A DNA stretch of 64,000 nucleotides from Bog-473 sp963809825 (GCA_963809825.1 CAWELJ010000004.1:682001-746000); one strand, 5' to 3'. Positions 53,313 through 63,103 are shown, counted from the first letter of the stretch. Program-made: numbers and translations. The notes: generated from the letters alone by a model not told the origin.

Positions 53313-54862
53313 CGACGCACGCCCACAGCCTCCCCTTCCTCACGCTGCTGGTGCTCCTGCCGGCGGCGGGCGCCGTCGTCCTGGGCCTGCTCGCCTTCGA
53401 CAAGCGCCTGCACAAGGAGTTCGTCTACACGCTGGCCCTGATCGTCTCGTTCGTGACGCTCGGCCTCGCCATCGCGGTGCTGGTGACGATGAAGGTGCAC
53501 GACGGCGGGTTCCAGCTCGTCTCGGACCACGCTTACACCGGGACGAGCCTCGGCGTGCACTGGTACCTCGGGGTGGACGGCATCTCCATCTTCCTCGTGT
53601 TGCTCACCGGGCTGCTCTTCCCGCTCGCCATCGTCCTCGGCCGCAACCGCGAGAACGCCCGGGGCTACTTCGCCTGGATCCTGCTGCTCGAGGCCGCCGT
53701 GATGGGGAGCTTCCTCTCCCTCGACCTCCTCGTGTTCTTCTTCATGTTCGAGCTCACGCTCGTGCCCTCCTACTTCATCATCGCCGGGTGGGGGCACCAG
53801 CGGCGGGCGTACGCGGCGATCAAGTTCTTCCTCTACACGTTCCTCGGCTCGGCCTTCCTGCTGGTCGGGATCCTCGCCCTCGCCTTCATCCACCAGTCGC
53901 AGTACGGCTACCTGACGTTCTCGCTCGGCCCGCTGATGCAGACCCACCTGTCGTCGTCGACGGAGATCCTCCTCTTCCTCGCCTTCACGGCGGCCTTCGC
54001 GGTCAAGGCGCCCCTCTTCCCCCTGCACACCTGGTCCCCCGACGCCTACACCGAGGCGCCCGAGGAGGGCTCGGTCCTGCTCTCGGGCGTGCTGGCGAAG
54101 CTGGGGACCTACGGGATCATCCGCTTCGACCTGAGCCTCTTCCCCCACGCCACCCGCACGCTCGCTCCGCTCCTGCTCACGCTGGCCGTCATCGGCATCC
54201 TCTACGGCGCCATCGTGGCCTGCGCCCAGCGCGACCTGAAGCGGCTCGTGACCTACTCCTCCCTGGCGCAGATCGGCTTCATCGCCCTCGGGACCATCGC
54301 GCTCAGCACGCAGGGACTGGCCGGCGGCGTGCTCCTGATGCTCAACCACGGCCTGATCGTCGGCGCGCTCTTCATCCTGATCGGCTTCATCTACCAGCGG
54401 CGCGGCACCTGGCAGGCGGGCGAGCTGCGTGGGCTGCAGAAGGCGGCGCCGGTCCTGGCCGGGGTGTTCACCGTGGTCATGATGGCCTCCATCGGCGTGC
54501 CGGGCCTCAACGGCTTCGTGAGCGAGTTCCTCGTGCTCTCGGGCACCTTCATCACCCACCGCTGGTGGGCGGTGGTCGCGGTCCTCGGGGTCATCGTGGC
54601 GGCCATCTACCTGCTCTGGGCCTACCAGCAGGTCTTCCACGGGACGCCGCGGGAGCCCGACGAGAAGACGCGTGACCTCGCCCTGCTGGAGCGGCTCGTG
54701 ATGGCGCCGTTGATCATCCTCATCGTCTTCCTGGGCGTGTACCCCAAGCCGGTGCTCGACCGCATCAACCCCTCGGTGAACCAGCTCGTCGCGCACGTCG
54801 AGACGAGCACGGGCCACGCCCAGCCGCCCGTCGCCGTCAAGGGTGTGGAGGGACTGAAGTGA
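53309..54862 (+). CDS. nuoM: NADH-quinone oxidoreductase subunit M
   Basis: 517 residues, antiporter-like proton pump. Conserved FFMFELTLVPSYFIIAGWG (pump Glu), LFPLHTWSPDAYTEAPEEGS and NHGLIVGALFILIGF. ATGA overlap with nuoL. Confidence 0.95.
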   Translation: MTTHAHSLPFLTLLVLLPAAGAVVLGLLAFDKRLHKEFVYTLALIVSFVTLGLAIAVLVTMKVHDGGFQLVSDHAYTGTSLGVHWYLGVDGISIFLVLLTGLLFPLAIVLGRNRENARGYFAWILLLEAAVMGSFLSLDLLVFFFMFELTLVPSYFIIAGWGHQRRAYAAIKFFLYTFLGSAFLLVGILALAFIHQSQYGYLTFSLGPLMQTHLSSSTEILLFLAFTAAFAVKAPLFPLHTWSPDAYTEAPEEGSVLLSGVLAKLGTYGIIRFDLSLFPHATRTLAPLLLTLAVIGILYGAIVACAQRDLKRLVTYSSLAQIGFIALGTIALSTQGLAGGVLLMLNHGLIVGALFILIGFIYQRRGTWQAGELRGLQKAAPVLAGVFTVVMMASIGVPGLNGFVSEFLVLSGTFITHRWWAVVAVLGVIVAAIYLLWAYQQVFHGTPREPDEKTRDLALLERLVMAPLIILIVFLGVYPKPVLDRINPSVNQLVAHVETSTGHAQPPVAVKGVEGLK

Positions 54863-56604
54863 TCGCCCTCCTCGCCGCCGCGCACGTTGCGCACGCCGCC
54901 TCCGACACCATCGCCGTCCCGCCCATCCGCTGGCTCGCCATCCTCCCGCCCATCATCATGATCGGCGGCGCCGTCGTGCTCCTCGGTGTGGCCTCGCTGG
55001 TGCGCTCGCCGCTGCGGGTCCGGGTCAGCACCTTCGCCACCGTCGTGATCTCGGGCGGGGCCCTCGGCGTCGCCCTCTGGCAGTGGTCCGACGTGCAGGA
55101 CCACGGGCCCCACACCTACATCGCGCAGGCGGTGGTGATGGACGGCTTCAGCGTCCTGGTGACCATGCTCGTCGCCATCGCGATGCTGCTCAGCGCGCTG
55201 GTCGCCGACGGCTACCTGCACCGGGAGGGCGTGCTGGGCGCGGAATTCCACGTGCTGGCCATGGTGTCGGCCTCGGGCGCCATGTTGATGGGGATGGCGA
55301 ACGACCTGATCATCGTGTTCCTCGGTCTCGAGATCCTCTCCATCGCCCTCTACGTGCTGGCCGCCTTCAACTACCGCCGGGCCGCCTCAGGGGAGGCCGC
55401 GCTCAAGTACTTCATTCTGGGCGGGTTCTCCTCGGCCATCTTCGTCTACGGCATCGCGCTGACCTACGGGGCGACGGGGTCGACGAACCTGACCCAGATC
55501 GCCGACTTCCTGTCCAAGAACGTCGTCCTGAGCGACGGCCTGCTGCTGGCCGGGCTGTCGCTGATGCTGGTCGGCTTCTCCTTCAAGATCGCCGCCGTGC
55601 CGTTCCACATGTGGACGCCCGACGTGTACCAGGGGTCGCCGTCGCCGGTGACCGGGTTCATGGCGGCCGTGGCCAAGGCGGGCGCGTTCGCCGCCATGCT
55701 GCGGGTGCTGCTCTCGTCCTTCGGCGTCGTGTCCACCGACTGGCGGCCGATCGTCTACGGGCTGGCCGTGCTGTCCCTCGTCCTCGGAGCGTTCGTGGCC
55801 CTGCGCCAGCGTGACGTGAAGCGCATGCTGGCCTACTCGTCCATCAACCACGCCGGGTTCATCCTGCTGGGCGTGGTGGCCGGCACGGCCCGCGGCGTCA
55901 GCGCGTCCCTCTACTACCTCTTCGTCTACATGTTCATGGCGATCGGCAGCTTCGCCATCGTGACCGTCCTCGGCCGGGTGGGCGACGGCGACCACGACCT
56001 GGCCCGCTACCGCGGCCTGGCGGGGCGCCAACCCGTGCTGGCCCTGGCCCTGGCGGTGCTGCTGCTGGCCCAAGCCGGCGCACCCTTCACGACCGGCCTG
56101 TGGGCCAAGGTGCAGGTGGTGTTCGCCGCCGTCGAGGCGGGCGACGTGCCGTTGGGCGTCATCGCCATGGTGACCGCAGCCGTGGCCGCCTACTTCTACC
56201 TGCGCATCGCCGTGCTCATGTACGCCGGCGGCGGGCTCGGGGAGGCCGAGGGCGGGACGGCCGGGTCGGCCGAGCTCGGCGCCGAGGGCGGCATGGCCGG
56301 CGGCAGCACGATCGTGGCGGCCCCGGCCCCCGGCGTTGACGGGGGCGGTGCCGGCGGCGGCGCCCCGCCCGAGTGGGACACGCCGGCCGCGGCATCGGGC
56401 CTCGTGACCACGCTCAACGACCAGATCCTGCTGGCCGCAGAGGACGCCGAAGGCGCGCCGGCCGTCGCCGAGCGCGAGCCGGTGCCGGTGCTCGGCGGGC
56501 TGGCCATCGCCGTGTGCACGGGGGTGACGGTGCTCTTCGGCGTGTGGCCCCAGCCGCTCATCGACTTCGCCAACCACGCCACGCTGCTCTTCCTGCCCAA
56601 GTAG
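54859..56604 (+). CDS. nuoN: NADH-quinone oxidoreductase subunit N with Gly/Ala-rich loop insertion
   Basis: 581 residues, antiporter-like proton pump. Typical VFLGLEILSIALYVLAAF and FKIAAVPFHMWTPDVYQGSP. Residues about 456-540 form a Gly/Ala/Glu-rich loop before the last transmembrane helix; this loop is much shorter in E. coli. GTG start overlaps nuoM by 4 bp. A short GCCCG-GT-CGGGC hairpin at 56619-56630 follows the stop. Confidence 0.94.
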   Translation: MIALLAAAHVAHAASDTIAVPPIRWLAILPPIIMIGGAVVLLGVASLVRSPLRVRVSTFATVVISGGALGVALWQWSDVQDHGPHTYIAQAVVMDGFSVLVTMLVAIAMLLSALVADGYLHREGVLGAEFHVLAMVSASGAMLMGMANDLIIVFLGLEILSIALYVLAAFNYRRAASGEAALKYFILGGFSSAIFVYGIALTYGATGSTNLTQIADFLSKNVVLSDGLLLAGLSLMLVGFSFKIAAVPFHMWTPDVYQGSPSPVTGFMAAVAKAGAFAAMLRVLLSSFGVVSTDWRPIVYGLAVLSLVLGAFVALRQRDVKRMLAYSSINHAGFILLGVVAGTARGVSASLYYLFVYMFMAIGSFAIVTVLGRVGDGDHDLARYRGLAGRQPVLALALAVLLLAQAGAPFTTGLWAKVQVVFAAVEAGDVPLGVIAMVTAAVAAYFYLRIAVLMYAGGGLGEAEGGTAGSAELGAEGGMAGGSTIVAAPAPGVDGGGAGGGAPPEWDTPAAASGLVTTLNDQILLAAEDAEGAPAVAEREPVPVLGGLAIAVCTGVTVLFGVWPQPLIDFANHATLLFLPK

Positions 56605-56638
56605 GCGAGCGGGCGCAGGCCCGGTCGGGCGGGACGGC

Positions 56639-58024
56639 TCAGGCGGGCGTGCTCTCCACCTTGCCGCGCCGGATGGCGGACACCAGCTGCGCGTGGTCCC
56701 GCTCGTTCTGGTTGGCGTAGCGGCGGGCGAACTTCCGCATGGCGCGGGTGAAGGTGTCGCCCTTGCCCATGTAGGCGTCGATGGCCACGGGGTCGCCCGA
56801 GCGGGCGTGGGCCCGGGCGAGCGCGTTGCCGCAGGCCCGGGCGAACTCGGCCAGGACCGGCGCGATGAGGTCCGTGGTCGGGATGATCTTCATGTCCCGG
56901 TACTGGCGGACGTAGAAGTCGCGCCCGGCCAGCGACCCCCAGCCGACGAAGATGTCGGTGGCGCTCTGCACCATCCGCTTGCCGGCGATGACGCGGGCAC
57001 CGTGGTTCTCGTGCTTGCTCGGGTAGGTGCGCGGCTCGTAGACCGACGGACCTGCCTGCTTGCACTGCAGGAAGAGGGGATCGGCACCCGAGCGGCCGGT
57101 GAAGAGCACGAGGTACACCAGCATGCCGACGCTGCCCACCCCCACCACCTGGCGGACCACGTCCACCGGGGTGAAGCGGTCGAACAGGGTCCGGCGGTCC
57201 TCCTGCAAGGTGAGCCGGTACGCCGACAGCAAGTGGTCGACGATGTCCTGCTGCTCACCGTCGTCGATCGTGACGCGCAGGGGTGGCTCCGCGGTGATGC
57301 GCGGCCGGCCATGCGCCATCGTGGTCAGCTTGGCGAAGGCCCCGCGGCTGGTCCGCTTCTCCTTACCCTTCTCGATCCGCACCTTCACCTGGCCACGGTC
57401 GGCCGGCTCGAAGTAGTCCATGAAGTGGTCGGCCTGCATGCCGTCGTACCAGATGTCGATCTCGGGCATGGAGGCGTAGCGCCGCATCCGGCGGCGGTAG
57501 GCGTCGACCGCCGACGTCACCGCGGCGTCCGCCTTGGCGGGCTTCACCGCGTTCTCGCGGGCCGCCACCACCAGGCTGGCGGCCAGGCGCGCCACGTCCC
57601 ACTCGAACGGACCGGGCAGCGTCTCGTCGAAGTCGCGCAGGTCGAAGTTGAGGTTGCGCTCGGGCGTGGCCCAGAGCCCGTAGTTCAGGACGTGGGCGTC
57701 GCCGCACAGCTGGACCTCGATCCGGCTGTGCGGCCGCGAGGCCAGATCGGCCGCCATGACCGCGGCGGCGCCCCGGTAGTAGTTCCACGGGGACAGCGCC
57801 ATGCGCTGGTGCCGCAGCGGGACCAGCTCGGCCACCCGGATGTGGTTCTGGGCCGTGATGGTCTCGAGGGCATCGTGGCCCCGGGCGCGCTCGTCCCAGT
57901 CGCCGATGCCCTCCCGCGGCGCCAGGACGCGGGACTGCCGCCCGGTCTCCCGGCGCTCCGCGGCGGTGGCCGCCAGGTCGTGCCGCGCTGCGACGGGGGT
58001 CGGTGTCACCAGGGCCTTGCTCAC
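56639..58024 (-). CDS. DUF2252 family protein
   Basis: 461 residues. Characteristic blocks are PWNYYRGAAAVMAADL, QLCGDAHVLNYGLWATPERNLNFDLRDFDET (start of the core) and GRDFYVRQYRDMK. The GDAHxxNFG-like and DFDxT motifs resemble the kinase/APH fold, so a phosphotransferase is possible, but no function is established. Convergent with nuoN. Confidence 0.85.
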   Translation of the reverse strand: MSKALVTPTPVAARHDLAATAAERRETGRQSRVLAPREGIGDWDERARGHDALETITAQNHIRVAELVPLRHQRMALSPWNYYRGAAAVMAADLASRPHSRIEVQLCGDAHVLNYGLWATPERNLNFDLRDFDETLPGPFEWDVARLAASLVVAARENAVKPAKADAAVTSAVDAYRRRMRRYASMPEIDIWYDGMQADHFMDYFEPADRGQVKVRIEKGKEKRTSRGAFAKLTTMAHGRPRITAEPPLRVTIDDGEQQDIVDHLLSAYRLTLQEDRRTLFDRFTPVDVVRQVVGVGSVGMLVYLVLFTGRSGADPLFLQCKQAGPSVYEPRTYPSKHENHGARVIAGKRMVQSATDIFVGWGSLAGRDFYVRQYRDMKIIPTTDLIAPVLAEFARACGNALARAHARSGDPVAIDAYMGKGDTFTRAMRKFARRYANQNERDHAQLVSAIRRGKVESTPA

Positions 58025-58162
58025 GATGCTCGTCCTCTCGGTTCCGCTACGGCCTAGCGTCGCGCCCGCGGCCCGTCAAAGGCGGACGTAAGCTTCCTGG
58101 CCACACGCGGTTTCCTCTGGTGGGAACCTCCGGCGCCGCCGGCGGACGAGGAACGGATCGAC

Positions 58163-58741
58163 ATGGACGAGGACGGGACCGGGCCCGACCCGGGCGACGG
58201 CGGCGCGGCAGGGGCGGCGGGCGCCGCGGGGTATCCGCTGCACCAGGAGTTCGCCGACGCCCGACCCGATGAGGGCCCGCGCTCGCACCGGGCGGGCATG
58301 TTGGCGGGGCTCGCCGCCGTCGGCCTCCTGCTCGCGGTCCTCGTCGCGTTCGCGCCCGGAGGGTCCACGCCGCGGCTTCCGGCGCACACGCTGCACCTCG
58401 TGGCCCCCGTCCCGACCGTCGGGCCGAAGACCGAGGCGGCCACCGCGCCGAGCGCGCCGTCGACCACGACCTCGAGCGCGTCCGGCCCCGCAGTCACGAC
58501 GACCACCCGGACATCACATCGACCGCCGCCGCCGCCGGCGAGCGTGTCGCTGGTCGAGACGCCCGGGACCAGCGCCACCGCGTCGACGACCAGCAGCCCG
58601 GCCGCACCGACCACCACCACGTCCCCCGTGAAGCCACCGCCCACCACGACGACGACCACGGTGCCCAGCACCACGACGACGACCAGGCCGCCGCCCACGA
58701 CCACCACGACGCGGTGCCTGCTGGGCCTCCTGTGCAACTGA
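58163..58741 (+). CDS. Single-pass membrane protein with Thr/Pro-rich extracellular tail
   Basis: 192 residues. An acidic, Gly/Ala-rich N-terminus (1-43), one transmembrane helix (about 45-64, MLAGLAAVGLLLAVLVAF), then a low-complexity tail of Thr, Ser and Pro ending in TRCLLGLLCN with two cysteines. No known domain. The tail resembles wall-spanning, often glycosylated linkers of actinobacterial surface proteins. GAGGAA precedes the ATG. Nothing else is evident in 58025-58162. Confidence 0.6.
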   Translation: MDEDGTGPDPGDGGAAGAAGAAGYPLHQEFADARPDEGPRSHRAGMLAGLAAVGLLLAVLVAFAPGGSTPRLPAHTLHLVAPVPTVGPKTEAATAPSAPSTTTSSASGPAVTTTTRTSHRPPPPPASVSLVETPGTSATASTTSSPAAPTTTTSPVKPPPTTTTTTVPSTTTTTRPPPTTTTTRCLLGLLCN

Positions 58742-58778
58742 AGCGCGAGCCGCACGTGACGGCGACGCCGGTGGACGG

Positions 58779-59216
58779 CTAGCCGAATTGCTTGGAGAAG
58801 TCGGTCGTCAACCAGCGCGCCGGTGACATGCGGAACACGACGCTCTGCGCGGCGTCCTCGGCGGTGGCCGCCAGGTAGAGGTCGCCGAACTCGGGCCCGA
58901 GATAGCGGTGGGCCATGGCCCGGCGCTCGTCGGGACTCACGGGTCGGTCCTCTGCCGTGACGGGGCCCTCCACGCTGACATAGCTGTAGGGCGGCGTCTC
59001 GGTCTGCGCGCACAGGGAGAAGCGGCCCGCGGCCCGGAGGCAGCGCGCCTTGGCCGTCGCGCCGCCGGTGATGACGTCGACGGTGCCGCCGGGTTCGTAG
59101 CTGTACCAGACGGGGACGGTGAGCGGGCCATGGCCCGGATCGTCCACGCCGAGCACGCCGACGTGCACGCCGGCGAGGAACGCCTCGCGTTCTGGCGTCG
59201 TCATGGTCAGGGTCAT
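58779..59216 (-). CDS. Pyridoxamine-phosphate-oxidase-fold (PPOX-type) flavin-binding protein
   Basis: 145 residues from the ATG at 59216 (59204 also possible). Split-barrel pattern: VGVLGVDDPGHGPLTVPVWYSY, then the strand KARCLRAAGRFSLCAQTE and YSYVSVEGPVTAED. Relatives bind FMN, F420 or heme; the cofactor cannot be decided here. It lies 5 bp after a small zinc-ribbon ORF and forms the end of a minus-strand operon beginning at 62490. Confidence 0.75.
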   Translation of the reverse strand: MTLTMTTPEREAFLAGVHVGVLGVDDPGHGPLTVPVWYSYEPGGTVDVITGGATAKARCLRAAGRFSLCAQTETPPYSYVSVEGPVTAEDRPVSPDERRAMAHRYLGPEFGDLYLAATAEDAAQSVVFRMSPARWLTTDFSKQFG

Positions 59217-59221
59217 GGTGG

Positions 59222-59365
59222 TCACCGTCCTCCCGAATGGTGCGGCGGGCGCTCCCGCCGCTGCTGCTCGGTCCAGCACCGGTCGCAGCCCTCGCAGGGC
59301 CCGCCGTCCCCCCGCGGCTCGTGGTTCCCGGGATGCCCGCAGCGCGGGCAGAGGGGCCCGGTCAC
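59222..59365 (-). CDS. 47-residue zinc-ribbon-like small protein
   Basis: A short ORF from the GTG at 59365, overlapping the end of the upstream gene by 4 bp (GTGA) and ending 5 bp before the PPOX gene. It encodes CPRCGH and CEGCDRCW pairs that could bind one zinc, followed by a basic tail. Overlap, spacing and the cysteine pattern argue for a real gene; the function is unknown. Confidence 0.5.
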   Translation of the reverse strand: MTGPLCPRCGHPGNHEPRGDGGPCEGCDRCWTEQQRRERPPHHSGGR

Positions 59366-62300
59366 GGAGAGCGGCGGGGGCCGGTCGCCTCGGCCGGGCG
59401 ATCGGCGCCGGCGCCGTTCTCCATGGCGGCCAGCACCTCCTCGGGCACCGCCGGGCCGGACCGCTTGGCGACGCCGGTGGTGAGCAGGCGGCCGATCACG
59501 GGCACCTCGGTCAGGGACTCGGCCCGCATGATCTGCACCGCCACCGGCACGAACTGCTCGGCGGAGTCGAAGACGATGTAGCGGGGCAGCCACTGCGGCT
59601 CGTACTTGGCGTTGAACCGCCACAGCGTCTCAATCTGCAGGACTCCCGAGAGGCGCCGCAGCGCCCAGCGCTCGACCCGCTGAGTGACGCCGTCCCCCGT
59701 CTCGCCCTCGAGGATCGACCGCATGGCGGCGAAGTTGAGGCTGAGCCCCTTCATCCCCATCTCCTTGAGATGGGTGATCGTGGAGCACAGCGCGAAGTCG
59801 AGCAGGCCGTTGGGGTGCTCTCCGGGGTCGCGGCGCATCAGGTCGAGGGAGTACCCGCCGATGGCGGGCGAGGGGACGAACTGGCACATGGCCACCGGCG
59901 CCCCGTCCGGGCCCTCGACGAGGGTGAGCAGCAGGCCCGTGTCGCGCGGATCGAACAGGCGCCCCAGCATCATGGAGAAGCCGCGTTCCTGCTCCCCCCG
60001 CCGGCTCTTGGCCATGAGCTCCGCCATGCAGGCTGCGTCCCCGGGGTTCAGGTGCGCCGGGTCGAGGAAGCGCACGGTGTAGCCGTAGCGGGCGACGCGG
60101 TTGACCGCCTGGCGCAGCCCCTTCATCTTCCCGCCCTCCAGTGAGAACGCCCGGGGGTCCACCACCGCCTCGTCCCCGATGTAGAGGAAGCGCATTCCCG
60201 AGGCCTGGTAGGTCGGGAGCCATTCCTCGCCGGCGCCCATCACCCCGAGCCCCCACCCGTGGCGGTCCACGTGGCGGCGGAACGAATCCCACACGTGGGC
60301 GCGCTCCGAGAACGGGCCGATCGGGTCCGGGGAGACCAGGCACACGCCGCCGAACACCGCGTAGGCGACGAGCGAGTCGCGGTGGAAGAACCACTGCTTG
60401 TCGTCGCGCAGCGCGAAGTAGTCGAGGGTCCCGGTGCCGTGGCGGCGCACGATGTCGCGGGCGCGCAACTCCGCGGCGCGCCGGCCCGCGGCCCGGCCCG
60501 AGGACAACTGCCGGTCGACCACGGGACGGGTGAGCAGGTACAGCGCCACGACGATGAGGCTCAGACCGACGGCCAGCAGGCTGATGGAGGCGTAGCGGTC
60601 GATGGTGGTCGGGAACTCCACCCACTGCACCCCGACCAGCCGCTCCGCCGACCCCAGCAGCACGTGGGGCCAGTCGGGAAGCGGATGGTGGTGCACCCGG
60701 CCGGCCACCTCGACGGCGATGAAGCCACCCAGGGTGGCGAGCAGCCCGCCGACCGCCAGGATGGCGAACGCGGTGACGACCGTCGCCGACTCAGTCTGGG
60801 CCCGGAACAGCTCGCGCTGGACGATCAGCAGCGTGAGGACGCCCGCGCACACGAGCAGCGTGACGACGTCGGCCGCATGGACCAGGTGGAGCGCGAGCGA
60901 GGCGACGAGGAGCGCCACCGCCACCAGCCAGGAGCGGCGCTGGCCCTTCAAGATGCCGCGGGAGAGCATGATCATGGCGATGCCGGCGATGGCCGTCAGG
61001 GCCCCCGCCGCCTGTACCACGGCGATGGGCAGGTACGTCGCAATGAGGTGGAGGTGCGCCCGCAGGGGCGACGTGACCGAGGACAGCAGGTCGATCGCAC
61101 CGGCCACGAAGAGGGAGACGGCCGCAAGGCGTCGGATGCGGCGCACCCGGATGCGGTCGGCCGCCACCTCGGGCGCGGGCGGCCACGAGGCGCCGCTGGG
61201 CCAGCCGGCGGCCAGCTCGGCGTGCACGTCGGCCGCCTTCGAGCGGCCCTTGATGACGATGTCCGACGTCACCAGGCGCTCGCCCATGGTGGCCATGGGC
61301 AGGTCGGCCTCGGCCAGCAGGAGTCGGACGTGGAGGTCCGCGCCGGTCTCGATCTCGAGGGTGGACTCCTGGCGGTGGTGGAGGAAGGTCGGGGGGAGCC
61401 CGAGGCGGCCCCGGTGCTCGTGGACCACCTCGGACGTCGCGCCCGGGCATGCGAAGAACCCTGCGTCGAGGTGCGTCAGCTCGGGCACGAGGGCCCCGCC
61501 GGCGATGACGCCCGCCGCGCCCGCCTCGACCGCGGCGCGTGTGGCGTCGAGGGCATCCTGTCCGTCGATCTCGAGCTGGGCATGCGCGATCGGGCGCCCT
61601 CCCGGGGAGTCCCCCGCCCACGGCGCCGGCAGCCCTCCGCCGCCGAGCGCCCGCCAGATGCCGCGAGAGGTGATGGCCACCACGAGGGCCAGCACCGAGA
61701 GCAGGACGACGGCGACGACGACCGTCACGATGAAACGGGAGAACCACGTGGCGGCGTAGGCGCGTTGCAAGGCGTTCTGCTGGCGGGGGGAGCGGAAGAT
61801 GCGGCCGAGGCCGTCGATCACGAAGTCGACGCGCAGCAGCAGCGCGACGGCGGCCAGGATGAGCGGTGGCGCCCACAGGAAGCGGCGCAGCCGGCGGTAG
61901 AGCAGCCGCGAGGTGACGAAGCGCCGTGCGGCCTCGGGGTCGTCCAGCCGCTCCATCCCGGCCAGCCACGGCCGGTCCTCCGACGGTGCAGCGTCCATCG
62001 GCGGGATGGCGTCGGGCCGCACGGCGCCGGCACGCACGAGCACGGTGCGGGTGCCGGCTCCCGTCTCGCAGGCCAGATCGATCGCGTCCCGCACGTGGAG
62101 CCCGTACTTCTCAAGGGCGCGGACAAGGGCGGGATCCCGTTCCGCCGTTGCCATGACGACGACAACCTGCGAGTCGGCCCGCGCCGCGAACGCGTGCAGA
62201 GCGGCGGTCAGCTCGGGGTGTGCGCCCAGGACCTCGGCGGGGGCGACCGACGCCGGGCAGCCCGGCGCGACCAGATGACCGCACAGGACGACGATGCCCG

Positions 62301-62490
62301 GCCCCTGCCACTCCTCGAGCCGGCGCGCGATGTCACGGCAGCCGGCGCGTGAGCTGTCGGTCGGCTCGGGTGGGAGCAGGAGGTCGCCGATGACCTCGAC
62401 CCGGCGGCCGAGGGCGACATGAACGGTGTGCACAGTCACCGCTTCCGTGTCCGGGACCCCGGCCACCGCGCTGTCGACCTCGATGCTCAT
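59362..62490 (-). CDS. MprF-like phosphatidylglycerol lysyltransferase-type protein with N-terminal phosphoesterase-like domain
   Basis: 1042 residues. Residues 20-180 resemble a calcineurin-type metallophosphoesterase but with degenerate motifs (VEVIGDLLL, VVLCGHL). A helix pair near 205-275 and about eight transmembrane helices between about 470 and 690 follow. The C-terminal 330 residues are the DUF2156/LPG-synthase catalytic domain (YFALRDDKQWFFHRDSLVAY, GEEWLPTY, GMKGLSLNFAAM). MprF proteins transfer an amino acid from aminoacyl-tRNA to phosphatidylglycerol, lowering surface charge. The amino acid cannot be predicted here. Confidence 0.8.
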   Translation of the reverse strand: MSIEVDSAVAGVPDTEAVTVHTVHVALGRRVEVIGDLLLPPEPTDSSRAGCRDIARRLEEWQGPGIVVLCGHLVAPGCPASVAPAEVLGAHPELTAALHAFAARADSQVVVVMATAERDPALVRALEKYGLHVRDAIDLACETGAGTRTVLVRAGAVRPDAIPPMDAAPSEDRPWLAGMERLDDPEAARRFVTSRLLYRRLRRFLWAPPLILAAVALLLRVDFVIDGLGRIFRSPRQQNALQRAYAATWFSRFIVTVVVAVVLLSVLALVVAITSRGIWRALGGGGLPAPWAGDSPGGRPIAHAQLEIDGQDALDATRAAVEAGAAGVIAGGALVPELTHLDAGFFACPGATSEVVHEHRGRLGLPPTFLHHRQESTLEIETGADLHVRLLLAEADLPMATMGERLVTSDIVIKGRSKAADVHAELAAGWPSGASWPPAPEVAADRIRVRRIRRLAAVSLFVAGAIDLLSSVTSPLRAHLHLIATYLPIAVVQAAGALTAIAGIAMIMLSRGILKGQRRSWLVAVALLVASLALHLVHAADVVTLLVCAGVLTLLIVQRELFRAQTESATVVTAFAILAVGGLLATLGGFIAVEVAGRVHHHPLPDWPHVLLGSAERLVGVQWVEFPTTIDRYASISLLAVGLSLIVVALYLLTRPVVDRQLSSGRAAGRRAAELRARDIVRRHGTGTLDYFALRDDKQWFFHRDSLVAYAVFGGVCLVSPDPIGPFSERAHVWDSFRRHVDRHGWGLGVMGAGEEWLPTYQASGMRFLYIGDEAVVDPRAFSLEGGKMKGLRQAVNRVARYGYTVRFLDPAHLNPGDAACMAELMAKSRRGEQERGFSMMLGRLFDPRDTGLLLTLVEGPDGAPVAMCQFVPSPAIGGYSLDLMRRDPGEHPNGLLDFALCSTITHLKEMGMKGLSLNFAAMRSILEGETGDGVTQRVERWALRRLSGVLQIETLWRFNAKYEPQWLPRYIVFDSAEQFVPVAVQIMRAESLTEVPVIGRLLTTGVAKRSGPAVPEEVLAAMENGAGADRPAEATGPRRSP

Positions 62491-62590
62491 GCCGTGCCCA
62501 TCGTGTCACCTCCCGGGGCAGCGGCCCCTCCCCAATTGGGAGGAATCACTCCGCCGGAGGTCGGAGGCCACCCCGTTAGGCTGGCCTTTC

Positions 62591-63103
62591 GTGCCTGGAC
62601 CGCAGCCCGAGGGCGAACAGGGGAACTGGACGTGGCGAGAGGGGGACGGCGCGGCGCGCCCGTTCGGGCCCGCCGTCGTCTTCGACATCGACGGCGTGCT
62701 GTCGGACGCAGCCGGGCGCCAGCACTTCCTCGAACGGGGCCAGCGGGACTGGGCGTCCTTCTTCGAGGCGTGCGGTGACGACCCGGTGATTGAGGAGATC
62801 GCCCGGCTGCTCGAGCTCCTCGACTCCTCGCTGGCCGTCGTCCTGCTGACCGGGCGGCCGCAGCGGGTGCAGCCCCAGACACTGGCCTGGCTGAAGCGAT
62901 ACGGGTTGCGCTGGGATCTCCTCGTGATGCGGTCCCGGGGGGACTACGCGCAGGTCACCGTCTTCAAACAGGCGGTCGTGGAGGACCTGCGGACCCACGG
63001 GTTCGACCTGCGGCTCGCCTTCGAGGACGATCCATCGAACCACGCCATGTACGTGGCGGCCGGCGTGCCCTGCGTGTACATCCACTCGGGCTACTACGAC
63101 TGA
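62591..63103 (+). CDS. HAD-family phosphatase, polynucleotide-kinase-phosphatase-like
   Basis: 170 residues. HAD motif I VVFDIDGVLSD (Asp32, Asp34), motif II Thr87 in LLTGRPQ, Lys126, and motif III FEDDPSNH (Asp146-Asp147). The arrangement resembles the phosphatase half of T4 PNKP-type enzymes. GTG start with TAGGCT 8 nt upstream. Its 3' end overlaps the convergent gene by 10 bp. Confidence 0.82.
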   Translation: MPGPQPEGEQGNWTWREGDGAARPFGPAVVFDIDGVLSDAAGRQHFLERGQRDWASFFEACGDDPVIEEIARLLELLDSSLAVVLLTGRPQRVQPQTLAWLKRYGLRWDLLVMRSRGDYAQVTVFKQAVVEDLRTHGFDLRLAFEDDPSNHAMYVAAGVPCVYIHSGYYD

